Source of the DNA: Azorinus chamasolen | Taxonomy: Eukaryota > Mollusca > Bivalvia > Cardiida > Solecurtidae | Direction of reading: 5' to 3' | Length of the DNA: 64,000 nucleotides | Assembly (NCBI GenBank): GCA_963576725.1 | Contig: OY755252.1 | Location: 58,658,841-58,722,840, forward strand | Shown here: positions 39,155 through 49,595 of the stretch, in pieces | Numbering within the stretch: the stretch's first letter is position 1 | Layout of the letters: the number at the start of each line of letters is the position of its first letter | Program-made: the position numbers and the translations under genes | The notes under the pieces: model-generated | Seen by the model: only the letters and a program-made list of their open reading frames with translations | The model's database searches: none | What the model was told of the DNA's origin: nothing

Positions 39155-39415
39155 GTTTTATATAATCTGTAATATCACGTAGAAACACCATGACGTCATA
39201 CAGAAACAGGACCTGTCAAAAACGGCATTTTAGTCCAACTAAGTTATGTGATAAAAAGAATATGGTGCTCGTAGTCATGTTGTACAAACTGATATTAAAC
39301 TCGTCTTGGAAAATGTTATTAAGCTCGCCATGGAATCGCTAAATATTTTCAAAGACACGTTTAATATCAATTTGTACAAAATGGCTACTCGCAAAATATC
39401 CTCTATAGAAAAATT
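39155..39415. repeat. Dispersed repeat family P, second copy
   Basis: GATATTAAACTCGTCTTGGA, AATGTTATTAAGCTCGCC and TTTAATATCAATTTGTACAA match 3950-4148; loosely inverted halves. Confidence 0.55.
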
Positions 39416-39467
39416 CAGCTGAAACAAAAATCATTATTTCCTACATGAATATTAAACAGCGAAAGGG

Positions 39468-39632
39468 TTAAGCTCTTTCGCTGCTAATATCACATCTGTG
39501 ATTACATATGTAACTCGGCGTCTCATCAGGATCCAAACTGTTTGTTACTGTGACAGTTTTTGAGAAAATAAAATAATTTTTTTTTTAATGTAGATTGCAG
39601 CAGACGACAAAAGTTGACAGCGAATGAGTTAA
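39468..39632. repeat. hp-C element, left stem arm deleted
   Basis: TTAAGCTCTTTCGCTGC to GACAGCGAATGAGTTAA; ATTACATATG joins AACTCGGCGTCTCATC directly. Its final TTAA begins the next element. Confidence 0.75.
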
Positions 39633-40076
39633 CCCTTTCTTTCATATAAGCGCGTTTTCACGCATTTGCAAACACAGTAGACCCAGATCAGACGGCTCCT
39701 ATAGGAACCGTTTGATCAGGGTTTGCTCTGTTTGCTAATTGAACTTAAAATATTTGTTTACTTTCTAAAATGGCTGCAGTTTTCCATCTTCCATATTTAA
39801 TTATGTCTTGTTCATGAATATACTGTAGGTACAGTAAAACCCCTCTAAACTGGACGTTAAATTTAACATAAATATCGGCATTGGAAACAGGTGGCAGCTT
39901 AATGCGGGATGAAAGTCATGCAGAAAGCTCATCTAGGAGCTTTCTGCATGACTATCACACCGCATTAAGCAGCCACCTGCCTAAAAGTATCTAAATTCTT
40001 CTCTACTGGAATTCCGGTTTAGAGGGGTTTCGCTGTATTGACATTTTGAATAAACATAGAACATGTAAAGAGTTAA
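39629..40076. repeat. hp-A (A2) element split by hp-E
   Basis: TTAACCCTTTCTTTCATATA to GTAAAGAGTTAA; apex GGCTCCTATAGGAACC. Removing 39832-40037 restores the A2 flank CAGTAGGTATTGA type. Confidence 0.85.
39832..40035. repeat. hp-E element nested in hp-A (204 bp)
   Basis: CAGTAAAACCCCTCTAAACT to TTAGAGGGGTTTCGCTG, TA duplicated on both sides (39830-39831, 40036-40037). Stem apex GCTCATCTAGGAGC. Confidence 0.9.
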
Positions 40077-40376
40077 ACATGGTTTACTGTAGCTGCCACA
40101 GCTTTGTAAAGAATCTTGGTTCATTACTGATACTGCCAATTTATTTGTATATGTAATCCATACTGTTGGTTACGTGGCTGCCACCGAACCAACTATTGTT
40201 TCTGATGTTGACATAACTAATGACGAAGCACTGTTCGCTTGCATGTCTGGTATTGACGTTAGATGTTGGTAAATCAATTGCATTGGGTGGTTTTGCAAAC
40301 ATTTGTATATCAAGACGAGACTAACTATCACAGGTGCAGTTTTTTGGACGTCAGTATGATTACTTACATAAATATA

Positions 40377-40691
40377 CAGTTGAACTTCGATATCTCGAAC
40401 ACGGATAACTCGAACGATTGGATAACTCGAAGTAAAAGTTCGGTCCTTCTACAATTTACAACACAGAATTGTTTCTAAAATGTATCACTACGCATATCTA
40501 GAAACACATGTGTCAGCTTAATGCAGATCGAAAGTAATGCTGAAAACTCCTGTAGGCATTACTTTAAACATGCATAAATTAAGCTGTGAACTTGAGAAAT
40601 TGTTTAGATTATAGATCGGATAACTCGACCCTCTGTTATCTGTAACTAACTTGTATGGTCCCTTGAATTTCGAGATATCGATGTTAAACTG
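40377..40691. repeat. hp-F element (315 bp)
   Basis: CAGTTGAACTTCGATATCTC after TA; right TTTCGAGATATCGATGTTAA; stem apex ACTCCTGTAGG with a shortened right arm. 40077-40376 has no recognised feature. Confidence 0.82.
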
Positions 40692-40738
40692 CATGCTATT
40701 ACGTAATTTCTGCATGGCTTTCAACCTACATTAAGCTA

Positions 40739-41099
40739 CAGTGCTCCCTCCCTACAGCGACCCTCTCAATAACGATTCCCCCCTTACAACAGCGCATGTC
40801 ACTGTTTCCGAAACAACAAGGCTCCAGAAACAACATGTTTCCATCGTATTTTCTTTATGCCTCCATCAAACCCTATGTTGTGACCATTCGTTAGAATCGT
40901 CACTTTGTGACGATTCTAAAGAGTGGTCAAAACATAGGGTTTGATAGAGGCATAACGGTTTTAGTTCTCGAAATAACCTTATCTGGGGATCTGCAAACAA
41001 GCTAATTATGTTTGATTTTCCCTCCCTATAACAACTCCCTCTGAACAACACATAAAATCTTCGTATCCCAAAGGGTGTCGTTGTAGAGAGGGAGCACTG
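40739..41099. repeat. hp-G element, full length (361 bp)
   Basis: CAGTGCTCCCTCCCTACAGC to GTTGTAGAGAGGGAGCACTG, TA both sides; stem closes at CGTCACTTTGTGACG. Opposite orientation to 30891-31252. Confidence 0.9.
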
Positions 41100-41109
41100 T
41101 ATCATCTGT

Positions 41110-41306
41110 CTTAAACCTTTCCTTTTGAATATTCATATGATAAAACAAATGACGTCATGAATATTTATTGACCTGCTTTTGTATAGAATATGTTGCGGGT
41201 AGTCATTTTGTACAAACTGTTTCATGTGATATTATAAAAAAATGATCTGATTAATATTCATTGTGTCGTTATTTCTTACATGAATATTCATTGCGTAAAG
41301 TGTTAA
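41110..41306. repeat. hp-A ends without the hairpin
   Basis: TTAAACCTTTCCTTTTGAAT and ATTGCGTAAAGTGTTAA flank a centre with ACTGTTTCATGTGATATTAT in place of the stem. Confidence 0.6.
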
Positions 41307-41316
41307 TGCGTGTCTG

Positions 41317-41528
41317 TTAACTCTTCCGCTGCCAGTGTCGCATCTATGATTACTTAATGCAAACAGTTTGGATCCAGATGAGACGCCGAGTAACTCGGCG
41401 TCTCATCAGGATCCAAACTGTTTGTTAATGTGACTGTTTCTTAAAACAAACATGAAGAAAATTATAAATGGAAAATTGTAGCAGACAACAAAGTTTGCAG
41501 ACGACAAAATTTGCAGCGAAATAGTTAA
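41317..41528. repeat. hp-C element, full length (212 bp)
   Basis: TTAACTCTTCCGCTGCCAGT to TTTGCAGCGAAATAGTTAA. Perfect stem GATCCAGATGAGACGCCGAG, apex GAGTAACTC. Confidence 0.88.
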
Positions 41529-42041
41529 TGGTCGATCTAATTAATATTCATTGTGTCGTTATTTCTTACATGAATATTCATTGCGTAAAATGTCAATGTA
41601 TGCCTATTAATGGCCGACCCCCTATTAGTCTACATCAGGATAACGTGCTCCAAACCCCTATGGAGTGATCTCCGGTGTATTATAAAGGTTAAATTAGAGA
41701 CAAAACCGCCCCACGAGGCTCGGCATATGGCAATATATAGATCTATTTCTGAAGTATCTGACACAGCCAAATTTCCCCGTCCTGTGTTCTTGTGCCATTA
41801 TATAAAAAAACAAACCCTAATTGATATGCAGTATTCAGGGTGTCATTATTTCTGACATAAGTGTTCACGGAGTAAAGAGTTGAGACAGGTGGCAACTTTA
41901 TACAGGGTGAAGGTCAAGCAGAAAACTCTCGCTCATAGTGTCAGAATATAAGAGAGTCATTTAGAATGAAGCTTGACGAGTCAACGAATTACTTGACGTC
42001 TGTCAAAACATTTTAAAGCTTTTACTTCATGAATATGTATA

Positions 42042-42245
42042 CATTAAAACATCTCTATAAAGACCACTAAATTGTGTTAATTAGGTGGTATTTAGGACAG
42101 GTGGCTGCTTAGAGCAAGGTGAAAGTAAAACAGAACGGTCCTATAGGAGCGTTCTGCTTTACTTCCACCTTGCTTTAAGCAGTCACATGCCTTTAACACA
42201 ACATACTTAATGTAATTTAGTGGCCGTTATAGAGAGGTTCAACTG
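42042..42245. repeat. hp-D element, full length (204 bp)
   Basis: CATTAAAACATCTCTATAAA to ATAGAGAGGTTCAACTG; stem apex GGTCCTATAGGAGC. 41529-42041 holds an hp-A end duplicate and an hp-E/I scrap near 41885, no gene. Confidence 0.83.
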
Positions 42246-42319
42246 TACAACAATTCATAAACTCCTGTATGTTACATGTAATTACAATACATGTATATTT
42301 CATTCTGACATATGGACAC

Positions 42320-42475
42320 TGAGAAGTTTGGCAGAAACTATAGAAAAAGATTTATAGTATTCCATAAACAAACAGAGTAGATCCTGATCGGATGTTTCCT
42401 ATTGGAGCCATCTGATCTGAGTCTATTGTGTTTGCAAAGGTGAGAAAATGCGTTTCTATCTGGTAAAGTGTTAAA
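42320..42475. repeat. hp-A partial copy
   Basis: GGCAGAAACTATAGAAAAAG, ACAAACAGAGTAGATCCTGA, apex TTTCCTATTGGAGCC, end TGGTAAAGTGTTAA. Confidence 0.68.
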
Positions 42476-42504
42476 CATTACCAGGTAACACGAACTAGCG
42501 AGTG

Positions 42505-42721
42505 TTAACGCTTTTGCTGCCAGATATTGTCGTCTGCGAATTTGTCGTCTGAAACAATTTTCATGTCTAAAGTTTCTTTACCTTTCTTTCAAAACATATA
42601 TGTATTCACAACATCAAACAGTTTGGATCCTGATGAGACGCCGAGTTTCTCGGCGTCTCATCTGGATCCAAACTGTTTGCATTGTTAGTAGCAGCTTCGA
42701 CATTGGCAGCGAAGGAGCTAA
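42505..42721. repeat. hp-C element, full length (217 bp)
   Basis: TTAACGCTTTTGCTGCCAGA to TTGGCAGCGAAGGAGCTAA; perfect stem, apex GAGTTTCTC. Orientation is inverted relative to 41317-41528 (GTCGTCTGC repeats on the left). Confidence 0.85.
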
Positions 42722-42836
42722 TGATTATCTGAGTGAGTCTGGGTTCTATCTCATTCTTATCCAAATTGTTTGCAAAAGGTCATTCATATTGGCTTCTGTT
42801 TTTTCAAAATATCATTGCCGAACAAAACATGTAATA

Positions 42837-43610
42837 TTGCCAATCGGAACACCTCGGGAGATTCTACATAAATCACCATGGTAACAATACTGAGGCCGCC
42901 ATATTGACGGACTACTCTAAGCATGGCGTCGCAGAATTGGGAATGACATTTTAAATGTAATTGAGACATTTTGAAATATGAAATAAATTGATTGAAAAGG
43001 TTAAAAATTGTCTTACTGTTCCCATACTGTAACACAAGATGGATGATAACCGAGAAACATTCCAGACAGACGATTCTGAACTTCACAGGGACAAATTACA
43101 CAACTCAAATGGTGGTATGGTAGTTATGAATACTAGAGTTCTAGCCCTTCTCTATATATAGTTTGAATAAGTGTGAGGTTGGGCGCCCATAAACCGGTTT
43201 AACCCCCAGTGACTTTTGTCACTGACCATTCCAAGGCGGTACTTCCATCTTCCCCCTATTGTATGTTTGTTTTGTCTTTGTGCGTCTCTTGATGTTTTTA
43301 TAGTTATGTACATTTGCTGTTTCCTTGTGTTGCTGTTCGGGCGACTGTTTGTTCTGTATGTAGCGTTTCCTGCATGACTCATTTTTGTATTTTTAAATAC
43401 CATAAGTGTACAATCGGGACACCTCGGGGATTTCTAGATAAACCACCATGGAAACAATACAATGACGGCCTTTATGTGGGATATTTTCATGATGACGTTA
43501 GCAGGAATATTGATTTACATAATTATCATTATGTAAATGTAATTTTGTGAAACTAGAAACACATTTTGAAACGTAAAATGATATATTAAATTTTCTTAAT
43601 ATTGTGTTCT
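42837..43610. repeat. Repeat unit with diverged ~180-bp direct repeats
   Basis: CAATCGGAACACCTCGGGAG + TAAATCACCATGGTAACAAT (42840) and CAATCGGGACACCTCGGGGA + TAAACCACCATGGAAACAAT (43411) begin two similar segments. Between them is GGTTTAACCCCCAGTGACTT (43195) and GGCGACTGTTTGTTCTGTAT (43340), related to 14955-15060 and 16075-16120. Confidence 0.55.
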
Positions 43611-43689
43611 TTTCGTCTTACTGAATGACTTATTATTGTGATTATTTGAACGAGAGATAATGCGAACTATTCTAGGGACAAGTCACACA

Positions 43690-43947
43690 TTGACCCTTTC
43701 CCTCATATAAACGACTTTTAACGCATTTGCAAACAGAGTAGACCCATATTAGACGGCTCCTATAGGACCCGTTTGATCAGGATCTGCTGACCTGTTTGAT
43801 TATGGACTTACATAGATTTGATTCTACACTTTCTGCCAAGACCAAACAATTGTGTATTCATACGCAATAATTAAAAATAAGCTGATAAACATTCATGACG
43901 TCATAATTTCTTACATGGACATCTATCATGCAGGGCAATGGTTAAAT
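43690..43947. repeat. hp-A element
   Basis: TGACCCTTTCCCTCATATAA to AGGGCAATGGTTAA; apex GGCTCCTATAGGACCC; full right flank with ATTCATGACGTCATAATTTC. Confidence 0.78.
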
Positions 43948-44019
43948 GGCAGTATTATAGAACTAATAGTTATGACTTGAACATTTCTAAGCATTGATCT
44001 GATTCTAACAAAACAGTAA

Positions 44020-44577
44020 GTCTATCGCTTTACCTTATGGCTACGCATTTTCACGCCTTTGAAAAGTATACCCAGATCAGACAGCTCCTGTAAGAGGCGT
44101 CTGATCTGCTTCTGCTCTGTTTCAGTCCATCTGAATCTGATCCTACAGTTTTTGCCAAGGCCAAAAATCCAGTAATCATATATACAGTTGAACTTCGATA
44201 TCTCGAACTTCAAGGGACCACACAAATAAGTACGAGATAACTGGAATTCGAGTTATCCGCGTTCTAATCTGAACAATTAATCGAGTCTCACAGCATAATA
44301 CAGGTCTAAAGTAATGTTGAAAGCTCCTGTATATGAGCTTTCAGCATTACTTTAGACCTGTATTAAGCTGTCACGCGCGTTTCTAGATATCTGCAGAACA
44401 ACTCTGTATTATAAGTTTTGGAAGTACTAAATTATTAGTTCGAGTTATCCGGAAGTTCGAGTTATCCGAGTTCGAGATATCGAAGTTCAACTGTACATGT
44501 ACTATCATAAAAACTCAGCTAATAAATATGAATGATTTCATTATTTCTGATATGAATATTCATCAGCCAAACGACTA
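44020..44577. repeat. hp-A element split by hp-F
   Basis: TACCCAGATCAGACAGCTCC stem and TCCTACAGTTTTTGCCAAGG flank at left; CAGCTAATAAATATGAATGA and GAATATTCATCAGCC at right. hp-F occupies 44185-44493. Confidence 0.75.
44185..44493. repeat. hp-F element nested in hp-A (309 bp)
   Basis: CAGTTGAACTTCGATATCTC to its inverse, TA on both sides. Stem TCTAAAGTAATGTTGAAAGC, apex CTCCTGTATATGAG. Confidence 0.88.
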
Positions 44578-44881
44578 ACAAACACGGACATTGAAAAAGA
44601 TCATCGTCATTATCATCATTGTTGTATCAATATTTTCTAACAATCCCCAGAGAAATACAATGTATAGGAAGGAGATAATTTTCTGCTCTCTAGGATATTA
44701 TTAATCTTTTTCAAGTTCTGATAAAGAACGCAATTCCATGGAAACCGGTTTATCAAAGTTCCTGCAAGCATTTTTTGGAAACTGGCACGACTTCGGGGGA
44801 AAATGTTCACATATATACCTTGAGGCTGAGAGTACAGGTAAAATATTTTTAGTCGTTACCTGTGATAAAGATTTCAGTCTA

Positions 44882-45076
44882 CAGTAAAACATATCTTAAC
44901 TTTAAGTAAAGAAGTTAGACCTTCTTAGGCAGGTGGCTGTTTAATGTAGAGTGAAAGTCGTGCAGAAAGCCCCTCTGTGAGTTTTTCTGCATTTTTATAC
45001 TGCATTAAGCTGCCGCCTGTCGTAAAGACCGGAACTAAATACTAAATTGAATGTCCGGTTTAGAGAAGTTTTACTG
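44882..45076. repeat. hp-E element
   Basis: CAGTAAAACATATCTTAACT to TTAGAGAAGTTTTACTG; stem GTAGAGTGAAAGTCGTGCAG with worn apex. 44578-44881 has no recognised feature. Confidence 0.75.
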
Positions 45077-45126
45077 TTTTCTTCACTCGTGATTCAAGGA
45101 AATTTTCCGAAGTTTTGCAAAGACAG

Positions 45127-45348
45127 TTAACCCTTTCCCTAGTATTAACGTGTTTACACACATTTGCAAACATAGTAGAGCCAGATCAGACGGTTCCTGT
45201 GGGAGCCGTCTGATCAGGGTCTGCTCTGTTTGCTTATGATATGATATAGATCTAAATTTACGTTTTTTGTCGAAGCAAAAAAAATCAGCTAATAAATATT
45301 CATAGTTTCTTTATTTTTTACATGAATATTAAACAGGGAAAGGGTTAA
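45127..45348. repeat. hp-A element (222 bp)
   Basis: TTAACCCTTTCCCTAGTATT to CAGGGAAAGGGTTAA; apex GGTTCCTGTGGGAGCC. Confidence 0.85.
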
Positions 45349-45384
45349 CAACAATAATAACAATACGAGTGACTGTTGACCACA

Positions 45385-45472
45385 TTTACAAAGAGTTTGG
45401 ATCCTGATCAGATGCCGAATAAATCAGAATCTAATCAGGATCCAAACTGTTTGATACCCGTGATATGTCTTT
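45385..45472. repeat. hp-C copy
   Basis: GTTTGGATCCTGATCAGATG, CTAATCAGGATCCAAACTGT; the apex is AT-rich rather than CG-rich. Confidence 0.62.
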
Positions 45473-45542
45473 GAAAATAAATGACCAATGTTTGCCTCGA
45501 AATATGAGAAGACACTGATGTAAAGTTGCTCAACATGAAAAA

Positions 45543-45717
45543 GAGCGTAAATTCTGAAAGAATGAGATCCTTCGAAAGGAAGAGAGAAGTTATGCAAAAA
45601 GAGAAAATTGCAGACTCGGTTTTATTGACCCTGTTCATGAGCAGTCATTGGGTGTGCAATACTACTCATGCCCTACCCCTAGCACCGGCTTTAAGCGGTA
45701 TTCAATTTTCATAACTT
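45543..45717 (+). repeat. Dispersed repeat R, copy 2
   Basis: GAGAAAATTGCAGACTCGGT, TTTATTGACCCTGTTCATGA, CTAGCACCGGCTTTAA match 33238-33411. A 62-codon frame here is not kept in the other copy. 45718-46010 is unassigned. Confidence 0.6.
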
Positions 45718-46239
45718 AAGTTTTTGAAACTGGTGATCCCGAAGGACGACAAAAAAGTATAACAAAAATGAGAATGACGTACGGGGCGGCTTTTTACGAC
45801 CGCCAGACAAGCACTTAACACGATTTAAATAGTTACGATTTAAACCGCTTGTCACTCTGGCATTGGTTTCACAACATCGAACAAGTTACATTCGTACTTT
45901 GAGAATTGTAGCAGAAGACAGTTTTCCAGACGAGAGTTAATTATGTTAAGTGGCTAAGATTCCCCATAAACTCGCTCGTTATTGAAAGTATCTGTCATTT
46001 TCTGAACCGTCTTCTGCTTAAATTCTTAAAATCAGGAATACAGTCTTAAGCGACCATTAATGTATTGAAAAAAAGGGAGTATTTAAAACATATGGTCGCT
46101 TAATACAGGTCAAAAGTAATGGTTCAAGCTCCAATGGGGTCTGCACTTGAATTTTGTTAAATCATATAGTAAAATAAAGAAATAAGATAAATATCTGCAA
46201 ATTTCAAAGGAATAAAGCACAGATATGGAAATAGAGACT

Positions 46240-46340
46240 GAGACAAAAAGCAGACGCCGCCTTGGAAAGGCGGCGTCTGATCTGGACCTGCACTATTTGT
46301 CATGGTGCATTTTTGCGACTTCAGCGGTAAAACGGTTAAT
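46240..46340. repeat. hp-N hairpin copy
   Basis: AGCAGACGCCGCCTTGGAAA and GGCGGCGTCTGATCTGGACC, then a GCGACTTCAGCGGTAAAACG + GTTAA end. Before it, a worn hp-I lies at 46025-46145. Confidence 0.6.
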
Positions 46341-46344
46341 AAAA

Positions 46345-46437
46345 CAATAAACAGAATGTCAAACAGTTTGGATCCTGATGAGACGCCGCTTAATCGAGTC
46401 ATCTGGATCCACACAATGTGCATATAATATCACAGAC
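46345..46437. repeat. hp-C copy
   Basis: AATGTCAAACAGTTTGGATC, TGATGAGACGCCGC; the right arm is shortened to TCATCTGGATCC. Confidence 0.6.
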
Positions 46438-46558
46438 CCATCCTCGTGGCACTGAAGGGACAAAGTATGGTGACAGCACTATTTAACGGAGTAAAATATG
46501 CATTTTTATAAACCAATGTCTCTGAATTCATTAAATACTGTTTCAATAGTTGCCCAAT

Positions 46559-46929
46559 ACAATGGAACCTGTCTTGAGCGGCCATCAAAAGAGTTCTAAT
46601 TACGAGTCTGTAAGGCAGGTGGTAGCTTAAAGCAGGTCAAAAGTAAACTTTCTACATTACTTTTGTCTTATAATTAGAGTTCTTTTTGGTGGCCGCTTAA
46701 CCCATTGCCTCATAGGCTATTTTTAGATCCAACCGAAAAGGAGAATCAACTAGAGAAAGGGATGTTGTTTTAGAATTTAGAATTTTGTAGTTTGAAACCA
46801 TTGTGATAAATAGAGCATTTGCTCTTACATGATCAAATGCTCTATTTATCACTATGGTTTCAACAGGTGACTTCTGCAGAGGCGTCAAAAGGCGTCAATA
46901 TGAGGGAATGGGTTAAGACAGGTTCTGCT
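46559..46929. repeat. hp-I element split by hp-B
   Basis: AATGGAACCTGTCTTGAGCG start; GGCAGGTGGTAGCTTAAAGC arm; GGTGGCCGCTTAA before and TTAAGACAGGTTCTGCTG after the insert, which rejoin to the hp-I end. Confidence 0.82.
46697..46916. repeat. hp-B element nested in hp-I (220 bp)
   Basis: TTAACCCATTGCCTCATAGG to GAGGGAATGGGTTAA; stem with apex GCTCTTACATGATC. Exact TTAA target duplication. Confidence 0.9.
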
Positions 46930-47159
46930 GAAAACAATTTAAATGTTGACGTACGACAGGCCGGACGGTTGGACGGACATCCGGGGATTCTAAAATCCCA
47001 CCATCACCTCTCCATGTTCAGGTGAGCTAAAGTAAAAAATTCCTTGTAGCAATTTGCCTAAATATTTGACAGTAATTTCTACTTACGATCTTCCAAAACA
47101 TAACACATGTCTTTGTTTAACACCTCCTAAGAAAATGCTTGGATGAATGAATGAGTTTA

Positions 47160-47240
47160 CAGTAACCTTGGCACACTATCTGGATACAGATGAGACGCCG
47201 AATCTTAGGAGACCTATGGAGACCCAAACGATTTGACCCT
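47160..47240. repeat. hp-C remnant
   Basis: GGATACAGATGAGACGCCGA then GAGACCCAAACGATTTGACC. Confidence 0.45.
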
Positions 47241-47252
47241 CAGACACTGTTT

Positions 47253-47440
47253 ATAACCCTTTACCCGATGAATATTCATGTAAGAAATAATTACTGTATG
47301 AATATTAAGTAGCTGAGATTGAGATGCTGGAGTGTTAACCCTTTTAGATTTACGCATTTGCAAACAGAGTAGACCGAGACCAGAGAGTTCCTTTAGGAGG
47401 TGTCTGATTAGTGTCTGTTTTGTTCGTGAAATATGAATTA
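47253..47440. repeat. hp-A copies, two ends
   Basis: TAACCCTTTACCCGATGAAT (one end) then GTTAACCCTTTTAGATTTAC and GCAAACAGAGTAGACCGAGA with apex GTTCCTTTAGGAGG; right flank cut by hp-F. Confidence 0.62.
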
Positions 47441-47717
47441 CAGTTCAACTTCGATATCTCGAGCACGGATAACTCGAATTTCGGGATAACCCGAACTAAA
47501 AGTTCAGTCCTTTCGACATTTACAATACAGGATTTTACTAAAATACGCATATCTAGAAACATACAGCTTAATGCAGGCCAAATGTCATGCTGAAAGCCCC
47601 TAGGATTAAGCATTAATTTAGACATGCAATAAGCTGTGAACTTGAGGAATTGTCCAGAATAAAATAGGGTGGCTTGATCTTCTGTTATGTGAATTTCGAG
47701 ATGCTGAACTTCAACTG
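47441..47717. repeat. hp-F element (277 bp)
   Basis: CAGTTCAACTTCGATATCTC after TA, right GAGATGCTGAACTTCAACTG, TA after. The stem is worn (GAAAGCCCCTAGG). 47720-48330 has no gene; an hp-C scrap lies at 48225-48320. Confidence 0.82.
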
Positions 47718-48331
47718 TAGCACTATTGTTATTTATCACATAATCTACCATGTGGGAGTGCCGAAACAGAGTGCCGTAAATCTAGGAAATGCACTAATGC
47801 ATTTTTTTATGCAAATGAGCAGTTGGAATCCGGCTATATTACACTGTAAACAATGGCCGAAACAGCCGTCAAATATACATGCAGTCTGTTTCACTTTCTA
47901 TTGTACGCTTTAAGGGTTATGTGATATAAAGAATCTTACATTCGTATTCATTACAAAAAAACTCATGAAATTATGAAATTCGATTACTATAATGTATATT
48001 ACACTCGCTAAAGTTCGTGTCATATTATTATAGTAAACTCGTTTCATAAAAACAATTTGTAATGAACACTCATGTAAGATCCTCTATAACATGTTTTTTA
48101 CCAGGTTAAGTTGTAACTCTATATAATGCTTCCGACACGTTGTAGGGGGCGTTTGCGACGACCTTGGCAAACTGAGCCGCTAAGATTTCATTCTTATCAA
48201 AACCCTACATCTTATCACCATCTAAATTGTTTGATGTTTTATGTTTTTGAAAGATAAAAGAGGGACAATCATAAATGTGGCATGAAATGCATAGTTGGCT
48301 GCGAAAGAGATAACCCACTGAAAGTTTAATA

Positions 48332-48507
48332 CAGTAGAAACTGTCTTAAGCGACCTTATTTGTAGACAGATATATTACAAAGCAGGTGGTTGCTTAATAC
48401 AGGGCAAAGTTAATGCAGAAAGCTCATATAGGTATTTAGCTACTACCTGCTTTAAAGACCCATAGTTAGACCTATTTTTCGATGGTCGCTTAAGACAGAT
48501 TCTACTG
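48332..48507. repeat. hp-I element (176 bp)
   Basis: CAGTAGAAACTGTCTTAAGC to GCTTAAGACAGATTCTACTG, TA both sides; apex GCTCATATAGG with a shortened right stem. Confidence 0.85.
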
Positions 48508-48535
48508 TATTCAAATTAGAATGAGCCATCAGTGT

Positions 48536-48752
48536 TTAACACTTTCCCCTTTTTACGTCTCTGTAAAATTCACATGTTGAAACCATTGTGATAAATAGAG
48601 CATTTGCTCCTATAGGAACAAATGCTCTATTTATCACAATCGTTTCAAACTACAAAATTTTAAAATGTTCCTTCTCTCTATTTAATGCTCCTTTTCGGTA
48701 GATTTGTTCAAAGTGTCTGGATCTAAAAATAGCCTATGAGGGAATGGGTTAA
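48536..48752. repeat. hp-B element (217 bp)
   Basis: TTAACACTTTCCCC to GAGGGAATGGGTTAA; apex GCTCCTATAGGAACAAATG. Confidence 0.85.
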
Positions 48753-48769
48753 CTAAAAAGCCCATTATA

Positions 48770-48945
48770 TAGAATCTTTCTAGTCAGGGTCTGCTTTATT
48801 TGCTTGTGGAATTATATAGATCTGATTTGCAAATACAAAAATTCCCTTGTGAAAACAGTGTATGTCACTACACAAAAAACAACCCACGTTAATTAATATT
48901 CATAAATTAATTATTTCTTACATGAATATTCATTAGTAAATGAGA
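48770..48945. repeat. hp-A half copy
   Basis: TCTAGTCAGGGTCTGCTTTA, AATTATATAGATCTGATTTG, TTATTTCTTACATGAATATT; the left half is lost. Confidence 0.6.
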
Positions 48946-48969
48946 TCTACTGCATTGACTTTGCGAATA

Positions 48970-49174
48970 CAGTATAACCTGTCTTAAGTGGCCATCAAAA
49001 AGAGGTCTTATTATAGGTCTGTAAGGCAGGTGGTAGTTTAATGCAGGGCAAAAGTAATGCAGAAAGCTTCTATAGGAGCTTTCTGCATTACTTTTCCTCT
49101 GCATTAAGCAACCACCTGAATTTTAAGACTCCTATGTTCAATAAATGAATGGCCGCTTAAGACAGGTTCTACTG
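48970..49174. repeat. hp-I element, full length (205 bp)
   Basis: CAGTATAACCTGTCTTAAGT to GCTTAAGACAGGTTCTACTG; stem GCAGGGCAAAAGTAATGCAG, apex GCTTCTATAGGAGC. Confidence 0.88.
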
Positions 49175-49279
49175 TGTGCTAGATATGGGTGCCAAAACAG
49201 ACTTGGTCTGGTTAAATTGCAGTGCAAAGGCACGTGCATTTACGTCATTACCTTTTGCATGCTAATGGCGATTTTTCTT

Positions 49280-49375
49280 TATCTTCTTTGCAAACTGTGT
49301 TGATCATGATGTGATGGTACGCCGAGTAACTCGGCATTTCATCCGGATCCAAACCATTTGACACGCAAATCATGG
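49280..49375. repeat. hp-C copy
   Basis: GCAAACTGTGTTGATCATGA, apex CGAGTAACTCGG, ATCCGGATCCAAACCATTTG. Confidence 0.6.
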
Positions 49376-49595
49376 ATTTAAAAAAAAGTATTTTAAGAGA
49401 AAATCCACTTTTAGGAATTGGAACGGAAAACAAGGTTTGCAGACGGAGATCACTTTATTTAGCGTGTAAAAACCACACTGGATCATATGGTTACTGTTTT
49501 ACTATTTCGACACCTTGTAAATTACATTTGCTTAGATTATCGTCCGCTTTGGATTTCAAGCTGATTTTTTCTTTTCAAACACATAATTAAGATTG

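Noticed and set aside
45526..45714. 62-codon Lys/Arg-rich frame
   Set aside because: The related copy at 33238-33411 has stops in this frame, so it is not conserved coding.
47350..47751. 133-codon - strand frame
   Set aside because: Covers an hp-A/hp-F junction; coding by chance.
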